Positions 1 to 9,790 of a DNA stretch of 64,000 nt are shown in pieces; the first letter of the stretch is position 1, and every line of letters starts with the position of its first letter. The notes under the pieces were generated by a model. The model was not told where the DNA came from. It searched no databases and saw only the letters and a list, made by a program, of their open reading frames with translations. Origin of the DNA: Cladorrhinum sp. PSN259 (Eukaryota; Ascomycota; Sordariomycetes; Sordariales; Podosporaceae); contig MU867072.1 in assembly GCA_033725935.1 (NCBI GenBank), forward strand, positions 372,001 through 436,000. The letters run 5' to 3'. The translations under genes were made by a program, and so were the position numbers.

Positions 1-2057
1 CGGGTCGAAGATCATGTGCAGTAGCGCCGGGAAGAGAGTGGTGTGGATCGAGTGGAGGTATTGGAGTGCCATGTCTGTTGTGCAGAGGGCCTTGAGACAC
101 AGCAGGACCTCGTGGAGGAGGGCATCTTCGTGTTCCTCTCTGCAATGTAACCTGTCAGCAAAACTACCCGAACGCGCACACCCCTACAGTTGATCATCAC
201 TTACCTCCATTCCAGCGCCATGATTCTATGTAGTAACTCAACAATCTCTTTCATGCCGCTTTGACGGATGAACTCCTCAATCCAAGCAACGGTCTCGTTG
301 CGCAGTAACAATCTCAGCTTGTGTAGCTTGCCAACTTCAACAGCCTGGGGCTGCTGGACCTTTCTAAGGTACGCCACAAAATCGCCTGGCATCTGTTGTC
401 CCTTGACTTTGTTGATGAGATTGCTTGTGTAGCCACCATTCCCAGCAAAACTAGCACCGGGTTGTGGCGTATCCGGCTGAACAAGACTTTCACTAGATTT
501 CGTCCTGAAATGTCGACCCAAACTGGTGCCGTCCCCCTTCTTCTTGGCTGGAGAATTCAAGGCACTCGCCGTCTTGCCATGGCTCCCCTTCATGATGGTC
601 AAGCTTAATCCTCTCCCGTGCTTCTTCTTTTTAGGGCTGTTCCCGCTTCCATCTTCCTCGGCCCCGGATTCCGCCCCACCAGCGCTTACCCATGGTCTGC
701 TGACGTCCATAGATCGGCGACCGTTACCGCTGTCGTTCGTTGGTACCGCCAGTGATCCAGATGATGCCGCTGCCTCAGCCTGGTGCTGTTGCTGCTGCTG
801 CTTTTTGGCCTGGGTTTCCGCCCAATCCTGCCGGATAAACTCGAGCTTGATGGTATTGCTGAGGTTGCGCATCTTGTAACGTTGATTCTCGGGGATATTT
901 CGGCGGTCCAGCATGGCCTCGAGGTGGGTGTCAATGTCCTTGGGGTCAATTACTGGCATTTCTATCGTTGGAACGGTTGCTGTTGGGGGCGGGGCGCTGT
1001 TGACGCTGTTATTGTTGCTTCCGCTCCCGCTTACACCAACAGTTGGCGCAGAAGTTTTCGTCCTAAGCCCAGGGTTCGACGCATTTTTCCTCCCCCACGT
1101 CAACTTCTTGACACCGCGCCTGAGGCCGCTGTCATTGTCGTCGTTGGGCTCAACTGAACGTTCCCGTTCCCGCTCCCTGCTCTTCTCCCTGACCCTGTTG
1201 AAGCCGCTGGTGACGTAGTCCGTAAATGACTTGGGACGTGGTCTTCGATAAGATGAGGGCCGCTCAACGATGGGAGGATAATAGCTTCCCTCTCGCTCAG
1301 GGCGGCCCCCATTTCTAATGGGAAGCTCGACAGGAGGAGAGGTGCTAAGCTGGTTAGTGAACTGAGCGTAGATAGGTGGAGCTTGTCCCATGCTGGCGTC
1401 TCCGAGGGAGTTCGGCGGAGTCCTGTTTTCCTTGTCTTTGTCCTTGGCAGCCCGCGCGGCCTGGTTGTCTTGCTGTTGATCTCCGGACCCTTCCTTCAGA
1501 TTCTTCATCGACTTGGGCCGCAGTAGCCCTGAAAGGTTGGTGGCGGATTTGGCCTTCTTCGGGGATTCATCCTTCAACCTAGATGACTTGCTGCTTGGAT
1601 CCTTAGGCGCTGCTGGTTTCAGTGATACGGTGGAGAAGGCTCCCGTGCCCTTTTGTGATGATATCGGTGGCGGATACTGATCGCGAACACGACCCCGTGG
1701 CCTCTCAGATGATCTCTCTTGGCGGTTCTGCTGCAATTCACCAAGCGCATTGTAGCTGTTGTAGATCTGTGGGTGACGCGGAGGTGGGGGCGCCATGGTC
1801 GCGGATGTGGATAATGCCGGGGAGGCTGGTTCCCAGCCGACGTGATACACGCCGTCGCGGTTAATTGTGAGGTTCTGCTCGGATACGTAATACTCGGGTG
1901 TCGTCGCTATCGGGGTGGTAAATGCTGAGGGAAGATTGGTGCCGTCGGAGTTGCCTCTCTTGTGACCGCCCATAAAGGATCGCAGCACAGAAGATTTGCT
2001 GCGCTGGTGCGTCTCGCCGGCACCTGCTGCTCCTGTTGTCGCTGATGACGGTAACAT
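1..2057 (-). CDS. bni1: Formin, N-terminal part (Bni1/SepA type), truncated by window edge
   Basis: Formins nucleate and elongate unbranched actin filaments at growing tips and septa and are switched on by Rho GTPases. Exon 1 is 205-2057 (starts MLPSSATTG) and exon 2 is 1-139, cut by the left edge; intron 140-204 (65 bp) has a GTAAGT donor and a TTGCAG acceptor, and joins W-R-E-E-H in frame. The first ~370 residues are low complexity, basic and Ser/Pro-rich with 'HKRGNSDG' near the N-terminus. The GTPase-binding domain starts at about residue 374 (IDTHLEAMLDRRNIPENQRY, then RNLSNTIKLEFIRQDW), is interrupted by a ~140-residue disordered Gln/Lys/Ser-rich insert, and resumes at about 557 (FVAYLRKVQ, then LRLLLRNETVAWIEEFI). 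Exon 2 continues the armadillo-like FH3 region (LLHEVLLCLKALCTTDMAL). FH1 and FH2 must lie outside the window. Family assignment rests on the GBD/FH3 match; the exact ortholog name is by analogy. Confidence 0.88.
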
Positions 2058-3042
2058 GGCTGCAGCTGCGGTGGCTTATTATTAGAAGCGGGCGGGTTGT
2101 GTGTTGCCGCGGTGAGGGTGATAAGGCGAAACACGATGTCTTCGGTTCTGCAGCGCACGCGCCTGTCCACCAAACGAGCACTGCGCAGCTGAGATCGGAG
2201 ATTGAGGTGTCTTGGAATCCCGTCGTCGAGAAATGAAAACCAATTGGTAAGATGTGGATTCGCTTTTTGGTGTCGACTCGCAAAAAATGCTTGTAATTCG
2301 TTTGTAAAATGCTGGCTGGATGCTGATTCCGATGGATGCCGAATGCTTGAAATGCTGGAAATGCGAATGCCCAACCAAAGAAAAATGCCCGAACTCTTAG
2401 TGACGTTGAACTCCTGAACCGATGCAGTGCCGTCCCGTAAACATAGGGAGAATAGAGACGAGGAAAAAGAGGGGCGCCGCGGCGCTCGGGATCGCGGGAA
2501 CCGGTTTTTGTCAACACTGGGAAAATGTCGCTTCTGGGCAATCTCTTTGCCAATTCCAAAACACAAACGCCACAATTCCGAGTTATCGTCGAAAGTTGGG
2601 GCAACAATTGGCAATGTCGCAAATCGCACCTGGTCGCTGTTTGCGGAAACTTGGAAGCAAGTCCAGTGGCAGTGTAGGGATGTCCCACGTCAATTAACAG
2701 GTCGTGGTTGCCCAAGAACATGGAAGTAACGGCTACTGGAGTCCTTGTTTACCCCGTTGCTCGGGGGATGTCGTAGCTGGCTCCACTTTCCCCTCAGCCT
2801 ACGCCAATAACCGTTGCAGACAGACCAGCGGTCAGCGTTATCGATAAACCTTTTACCCCCCATTTTCTCCTATTTTCTCCACACACCAGCTTTGCCTGCG
2901 TCGGCCTGCATCTCACGATCAAGGGTCCAAGCTCAGATTCTGGATCTCTAGTCAGGAACTCGGCGTCATTACCCCCTCCTCTATCACCACTTGGGTAATT
3001 TTACCCTGTATCTTGACAAAGTCTACTATGTAGATAAACAAT
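2058..3042. other. Intergenic, 5' side of formin and 3' side of Apd1-like gene
   Basis: About 1 kb with no supported gene. Several short ORFs overlap in different frames, including frames that run through the formin start; none shows a recognisable motif. It should hold the formin promoter and 5' leader. The right part (about 2860-2890) is pyrimidine-rich with a repeated TTTTCTCC-like word. Confidence 0.6.
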
Positions 3043-4185
3043 TCACCAGCTCATGAGGCCCCTGCCACGATCAAACCCACCTCTAAGCTGCCTCTCTGGT
3101 TTCACCACTTTCCCCTGCAGGACGGTCCACTTGACGATTCCCTCGCAATCCTCGGGCCGAACACGCGCAAGCCATATGCACTGCGCAGCGCCGGAGTTGT
3201 CCTCCTCCTTCGAGCCCTCCTTTTTGATGGGCACTACGCGCTGCCGTTCCTCCTCGGTAAGCTTGCCCATTTGTACCTCGTCGAGCCCAAACGCGTCCTT
3301 CCGGCGGTATATCATGACGTTTGCGCTGTATTTGTGTCCTCCCACATGAGAGATAAAGAGTATACCCACACCCCCTGGCCTCTGGTCATCAAGGTCGCGA
3401 TAGAGGCCCAGTGGCTGGAGATGCCGCTGGAACTCTTTTCGGAGGAGCGGGGCGCTCTGTCCACAGCGCGCATCGCGAGTCTTTTGGGAGCAAAGCAAGA
3501 TGAGTGCGCGATGCGGTGAGGGGCTGGTTGTAAGCTCTCTGAGCACTGCTGGCGTGGCTTCAGGGAGGGGTGCCTCGAGAGATTTAGGGATCGAGACTGG
3601 CTCTAAGGGGGATGTGTTTGTTGGTGCATCATTGATGATGGACACCAGGGTCGGGACTGTAGCTGGTGTGACGTTCTCGACTATTGTGAAAGCTGGGAGT
3701 AGGAGGACGGTCGTCGGTTCGGTGTAGGAGGTCGTCTGGTGCGGTGTGGGTATGTTGGATGCGGAGACCATCAGGCGCTGGATAGCAAATCAAGGTCAGT
3801 ACGCCGGGTAGGGCAAGGTAGGTGAAAGTAAGGAGGGAAGAGAAAAGAAGCAACATACCCCGTTCGTAGGCCCCTTCTCGTGCGACAGCGCCTGCATCAC
3901 ACTCCCCTTCTCGTCGGCCACATCGCGCACCCAATCCGACTTGCCCGTCGCAACGAGAACATGGGTGCTCCACCCTTTGACAAACCCATATAATTTATCC
4001 TCCTCGTCAATCTTGAAGCCCTTGGGATATTGTATGGCGCAGCTATCGCAATCGTGGTCGCAGTCTTCACCGTCCACCTCCTTGTCGACCACCGGGAAGA
4101 GCTCTGATAGTTCCGCTTTGCTGCCGGAATTTCCTATATAGAGCGCCTTGGCGCTGTTGATAAGAGATTTGATACCACTTGCCAT
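3043..4185 (-). CDS. Apd1/Aim32-like sucrase/ferredoxin-family [2Fe-2S] protein
   Basis: Two exons: 3859-4185 and 3043-3777, joined across an 81 bp intron (3778-3858, GTATGT donor, CTATCCAG acceptor, ACTGAC branch-like site). The joined product is 353 aa. The N-terminal half has a Cys cluster (CDHDCDSC, about residues 38-45) and a conserved Trp region (GWSTHVLVATGKSDWVRDV). The C-terminal half is a thioredoxin-like ferredoxin domain with Cys pair LLCSQKTRDARCG (C-x8-C) and the HVGGH motif. In the characterised yeast Apd1 and Aim32, two Cys and two His of an H-x-G-G-H motif hold a non-Rieske [2Fe-2S] cluster; the same four ligands are visible here, so cluster binding is a strong inference. Between the halves is a Pro/Thr-rich, poorly conserved linker (about residues 112-185). 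The physiological redox partner is not known from sequence. Aim32 rather than Apd1 is an alternative; the N-terminal Cys cluster made me prefer Apd1-like. Confidence 0.85.
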
Positions 4186-5557
4186 TTTGTGCGTGGTTGG
4201 CTAAATTGCTGTTTGTTACTTCTAGGGAGACGGACTATGTTACGCAGAAGAGAGAAGGAATAGGAAATGCTCCTCCCGACCAGCGGGGCCTTGGGTTTCT
4301 CAGTGCCCTTGACCTCAGCTTTAAAAAACAGGGGCCGGCGAAGGGATTGCATACCCCCCGGGTCGGTGATTCGGAGGTAATGCGATGCGGGGGCGGGGCT
4401 CGTCTCTCCAGCCGGAATCAAAATCCCCGACTTTCTTTTCTGCTTTACTGACTACTATTATTTCTACCCTAAAGAACACGCCCAAGATTTTTGCCCAGAA
4501 GATTATGCGTCTGCCGTGTAGATAATTTCTGTTGCAATCAAAAAGAAAGGGGTTAGTAATACTCCTCAAAATCCCGGGTTTGCCGAACGACATGAATGCC
4601 CTGTGTCGCCAATCGGGGATAAGTAGACTAAAGCTCATGAGCTATGTACATCGGCTCCGGGTGCGGCCAGAATATCCCGATCAGCCTTGCGGCCCTTCCC
4701 CTCCATAAAACCCACGTGTACCTGGAATGGGGTCTATGATCAATGACGGCAGCTTGCGTGTTCATTGCGTAATTCCTCTTCGTCGAAACCTGGATGCCTA
4801 AGTTAGGAGTCCCCTTATACCCAGTCGGCGAGGAGTGCAGTGTACCGATTGGTGAAACAAAGGGAAAGGGTGACATTGTAAGCTGTTATCTGATCTCCGT
4901 TATCAGATCAACTGCTTTCTCGAGTCTTCAAACTCGGGATACATTGGTAGTACAAACATCCAATATATTACTTCTATATGCTTCTCTGCTATTACATAAA
5001 AATATCAGGGAACAAACGTTCAGTATTCATGCCACAAATACGCATCATGACCTCTCCTTGCATGAGGAACCTCCTCTTCTCAGCCAACGCTCCTTCACCT
5101 TGCACCCCCCTTGTCAGTGACGCATTGCCAACTACCCCCTCAAAAACCGCAATTATAAACGAAATATAAACATCATTTTACACGGAAAACCCCAAAAACG
5201 TACAAAGAAAAGATCAAGCAGAAAGATATTAGTGCCAAAAAGACCAATTAAAGTCCAAGCCTCGGAGATGTGTAACCCTTTCTCAGTCCCAACCATCCCC
5301 TAAACCCTTTCCCTATATATACACACACTGACAGAATTCAAGACAGTGTGATCTGCATACTGCTTGCCCCTTCTCTGAACTCCCGTTGCCATGCTCGACA
5401 CCTCCCGGCGCTCATAATTATGCAACTTTTCCTTGCAGAGTGCCGCCACTCCCATCCTATTCTATCTTTTGCCTTTCTCCATCTAAATCGGGGTATAACC
5501 ACCACACATAATAGCGCACTTCAGCTCTCGCTCAATCACAACCATCGTTCTGATTCC
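4186..5557. other. Intergenic, 5' of Apd1-like gene and 3' of acyltransferase
   Basis: About 1.4 kb without a supported gene. The part next to 4186 is presumably the Apd1-like promoter and leader. From about 4900 to 5560 the sequence is AT-rich with short runs, as expected for a 3' UTR and downstream flank of the minus-strand acyltransferase gene. Short ORFs here (up to 108 codons) lack recognisable domains. Confidence 0.55.
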
Positions 5558-8020
5558 CTATATCCCCTTCCTCCTAGCCTCCTCATAGTCATCTCCGTCA
5601 ACACTAGAATTCTCTGTTGAGTCTTGCCCGTCTAACTGAAACTGCTGCTTGGCCCTGCTTTGCCTCCGTCTCAGCTGCCCCCTTTCCCTCATAGCCGCTT
5701 GAATTTTCTTATTAACCTCGCTCAAACCTTCCTGGCCGTCCAAGGTGGTGAAGGCAGAGAGCGGGAAACCTCCTCCCAGCCCCAGAAGCTCCCCTCCCAT
5801 ACTACTGGTTCGACTCCGGTTTCGGCTCGGTGGCCGCGTAGCAAACATTGGCACTTGTCCAATATTACTAAAAGACTCGTTGCGCGGAATGGCACGGCTC
5901 GACTGCGTAGTGTTGCGCCGGGAGGTAATAGTACTGCCTGAACCCGTGCTTGTTGGGCTTTCAGGACCAGCTCCTGCAGACGAAGTTTCGCTGACTTTGC
6001 GGCTGTGGAATTGCTGCTGAGAGCGGGTGGACGAAGTGGGCGAGGTGCTTTCGACGCCGGCCGCCGCAACCGCAGCGTATGACGAAGATGGACGGGGATC
6101 TTTGACCAGTCGATTGATTTCGAAGTCGGGATACATCTCGGGGCCAATGGTGTTGATCACTTCGGTCACTTGGGCGCTGAGCTGGGCGCGACGTTCCCGC
6201 AGCTGGGCAATGTTGTAGCTCGATGATGGGTTGATGCAGAGTGCGAGCGGTCGGAGAGATTTAAAAATGTCCATGCCAACCTCGCCAAAACGCAGCGCAG
6301 CGAAGGTAACGGCAATGAAAAATACCCACGCAGCGATGTAGATAACTGACCAATGAAGGCCATCTGGAATGAGACTCGGCACTATGCTGCGCGCTTTCCA
6401 CGTAACGATTGTGGCATACAAATTGTAAAGGCAGGGTGCGAGGCCGAGGGAGACCAAGAGCTTCCATGTGGCAATCACATCCTTGCCTTGGATCTTGACA
6501 GTGGACCCGGCGAGTGCTTCCTTGGCTTTCTTGTGGCTGATGATCTTCGTGGCTATGAAGACCGGCGAAAAGAGGATCAGGCCTGGCAACATGCCCACAG
6601 TCATAACGGCCAGCTTGGCGAGACGGTAGATGAAGGTCGCAACAACCACGGGCCACGAGAACCTGGCTACCTGAACTTGATGATCCTGAATGTTCAGATA
6701 ACGAAGCTGCTTATTGTACTCGGTGACGGATTCCTTGAGCTTTATAATCCGTTCGTCATCTTTGTATTTTTCGTAACCCAATGCAAGGCGACGATTCAGT
6801 TCAACCACCAGTGGAAGCGGTAGCTTCTTGCCAGTTGGGTTGTAAAGTCGTCTTGCGGCCTGGATGACCATCAAGGTGTCGTAATCCGGGGTTGAGACCG
6901 TAACAGCGTTCAAGCTCTGATGCACGATATCCAAAAGTGTGGCGATAGCATCTCTCCTATTGTTGTTCCTATACATGGCGACCAGCTCAGGAGGGACTTC
7001 GATGGGCGCGCCGAATTCCAACACGGCTCTTGACCGGAACTTGTTGGGATGGAAGTAGTTCATGCCGACTGGGACAATCTTTAGACCACAGTCGGGGCTT
7101 TCGGCAAGGGTTCCCAAAGCCATGACCGCCACGCCAGCTTTCAAGGGTAACAGGCCTGTGCGGTCGTGACTGCCCCCCTCAGGGAAAATGCCCACACAGC
7201 CGCCCGACTTCAGGCGGTCGAAAACAGCCTGGTAGACCTTGGTCTGATCAATGTGAGGCGCAATCTTGAACTTGGTCCCCTCATACCCATCCTTGGGCCC
7301 ATTGACCTCTGTGTTGGTAAATTTGGCATCGTTACTGATATCGTCCCGGCCGGTAAGCTGGGTCAAGGACAGCTTGTTTTCGCAAGGACGCTTCGTGCGA
7401 ATGGCGTCAGGCCCAATTACCTGGGCGATATCCAAGCTCTCTCCGCTCTGACCCTTGATTGAGGGGAGGAAGATCATGCCGCCATTCTCGGCTTGCTGGG
7501 TAAAGTCCGTGCCGATGCCTCGAATCAGGGTTGGATCGTTGATGGGATCAGGCAAGTAAATGATGCCCTTGCCAGGCTTTGCGTAGTCTTGGGAACGTCC
7601 AACGGGGACGCAGCCGACCTGGCGCGAGGCATACCCGATGAAGCCATGGACCGACTTCTGGGCAATTAGCATGGACACACGACGGCCAGCTTCTTTCTTC
7701 AGTGTTTGCAGTAGGACTAGGGCATCGACGAACTACATTCACCGATACTGTCAGTCCGTTGTCCATAGAAAGCTTCTTATACAAAAATCACTTACCTGGT
7801 TCGCATGCGGGGCGGCGACGAAGAGGACTGGGCCACTCCGAGGCACCTTCCAGGATCCGCGCGGGTGTATCTCACGGAAGAAGACATCTGAAAGAATTGA
7901 CATGAACCAGAGGAAAAGGTCATATTTCCAGCCGCTCATGGGATAGAGCTCCTTGTGCTTTGCCGGAGAGGCTGCGCTCTGCGGAGGTGCCTCCGGTTTC
8001 AGGGCCTTGTTATCGGCCAT
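5558..8020 (-). CDS. GPT2: Glycerol-3-phosphate O-acyltransferase (SCT1/GPT2 type), ER membrane
   Basis: Catalyses the first acylation of glycerol-3-phosphate (also dihydroxyacetone phosphate in the yeast enzymes) for phospholipid and triacylglycerol synthesis. Exon 1 7796-8020 (75 codons) and exon 2 5558-7732 flank a 63 bp intron (7733-7795, GTAAGT donor), giving 799 aa. The intron splits the first catalytic motif: PHANQ ends exon 1 and FVDALVLL opens exon 2. Other PlsC-family blocks are visible: the glycerol-3-phosphate-binding GIFPEGGSHDR at about residues 254-264, and IVPVGMNYFHPNKFRSRAVLEFG. Three hydrophobic stretches (about 434-480, 495-515 and 530-556) are likely membrane segments. 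The C-terminal ~150 residues are Ser/Arg-rich and disordered, ending in an Arg-Gln-rich helix and an acidic tail; in the yeast enzymes the Ser-rich tail is phosphorylated, so this may be regulatory. The name SCT1 versus GPT2 cannot be settled here. Confidence 0.93.
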
Positions 8021-9790
8021 GATGTGAAATATGGAGAGGTAATGGCAGGGTTCAGTGTGAGGTCTAAAGGAATTACCAGGCGAAAGGTAATGCCTTGCTC
8101 ACCACGACGGGAGCGAGCAATGGCCGAGGGTGGACGATGGTGTTTTGCGCAAACCACACTCGGAGGGTTTTTGCACCAACTTCCTCGGTTTTACGATCGG
8201 ACGCCGTGTGGGTGGAGCGAGCAAGAATATGTACGCGGTAAGTTCCAGGCGCCTGGCGTTGGTTGCCAAATTCTATGCGATATGGTTTGGCGTTTTATGC
8301 TTTTGTAGGGAGGAGGGGCCCCGGAGTAAAAGGTGGTTTCTTTTTTTAAATTTCGCGACAAGTTCCGGGATGTTCGGTTTGATCGGTTGTGGAGGTGGAA
8401 TGGATGTATACGTATAGGAGATTTGAAAGGTGGGATTAAATCAGCGGGTGCGGTTCTTATCTAAATGCCAACGCGGGGTATAGGCATTTGAGCCGGATTT
8501 GTATATGTTGAGGTCTGCAACTTGTCGCAATATTGGCGATGAAGCTCGAGGAGGGGTCGCACACAGCTTGAGGTGATCGGCAAAAATGTTGGCCGGCCCA
8601 GCGGATCAAAAAGGGTAGTTGGTTTATGGGGTATCAAAAAATATTCAGAGCACAAGTATGGAAAAGGTTGTACACATGGAAGATGATAATAAACAAAATG
8701 AAAATAAGGGAAACGTTGGGATCCCCGTTTGCAGATACGTAGATACAAGAAGGCGGCAAGGGCAGAGGCAGGCAAGGGATGCAAGACCCCAAGACGTGCA
8801 CCCAAGCAGCATGAGCAAAGAAATTCGTCCCCTCCATCCCCTTCTTGACCCCTGGCTCGAAAACGGTGGGGCACCACGACGATGTCATCCTGCTTGGGTG
8901 GTCTCAGCGCTGCAGCATCCGACAGGGGTTCACCGCGGCTTGGCGTCTGTCAGGCAAGAGCCCAGATTGAGAGCTACCGCGGGGTGCTGGCTCTCTGCTT
9001 CAGCCATTGGCTGGGGCTTGAGTTCATCTGCATCATGCAGAGGCAAAGAAGCTGCGCTTCGGCTGGCAAAAGCGGACGTCGTACTCAACAGACGACCTGA
9101 AGCAGTCACCTTCCACGTCAACATTTTTGACACGCACCGACACCTTGCTAGGTGACAGACAATCGGTAAGCATGGGACGAGATATAAACCTGGAAGCTAT
9201 CCAAGGGTTGTTTGCTGCGGGGAAGGGTCCCGACCTTCTGTCTTCAGCAAACAATGCCGCCACATGCCCCGCCAGTTTCGGCTTTTTCTTTCGTTTATCC
9301 CAGAGTACTAGGAAATGAAAGAATACGTACACTAGACTAAACAGATGTCAAGCGGCTGTGGCTTGGGTCCAAACGTTACTACCTACTATCGCCGAGGTGA
9401 CATGCGACATTCCTTACGAAGTTTTAATCACATCCCTCGGCTCGGCATAAACACCGAGATTCAAATCTCGACTCGGCCGCCAAGAGATCTGTCAGAAATG
9501 AGAGGCGCTATCTCCAACGCTACCTTACAAGGCATCAACTAACACAACGGGGCCGTCCGGAAATGGAGCCTCGGACAGTGCACCAGAATTGAAGTTTGCC
9601 GAACAACGACTCGTGCGATAATCCTACTGGAGAGCCCCGCAAGTGTGCATGGAGAACCTGAGAAGCTGTTGTGTGGTTGTATCGCTGTTCCGGCTTTTCT
9701 GAATGATATTTCACAATCTATGGATGCGCTTGCAGCTGTCCAGATAAGCGTTGCAGTATGATACTGGATGCGCCCGTCATACTGCAGTAA
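8021..9790. other. Intergenic, between acyltransferase start and BRAP2-like stop
   Basis: About 1.8 kb. The left third should contain the acyltransferase promoter and 5' leader. Overlapping ORFs on both strands (for example 8619-9155 plus and 8461-8877 minus) have no domain, no repeat and no plausible homology, so I do not call them genes. A near-perfect palindrome, CGAGATTCAAATCTCG, sits at about 9454-9469. Confidence 0.55.

Noticed and set aside
1861..2721. 286-codon minus-strand ORF overlapping the formin start in another frame
   Set aside because: Reads through the formin N-terminus out of frame and into its promoter; no domain.
8619..9155. 178-codon plus-strand ORF between acyltransferase and BRAP2-like gene
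   Set aside because: Composition is arbitrary, an overlapping antisense ORF of similar size exists, and there are no motifs.
9389..9478. tRNA-like segment (B-box-like GATTCAAATC and GCCGAG/CTCGGC end pairing)
   Set aside because: No D-arm or A box and no acceptable anticodon arm; pairing is coincidental around a palindrome.
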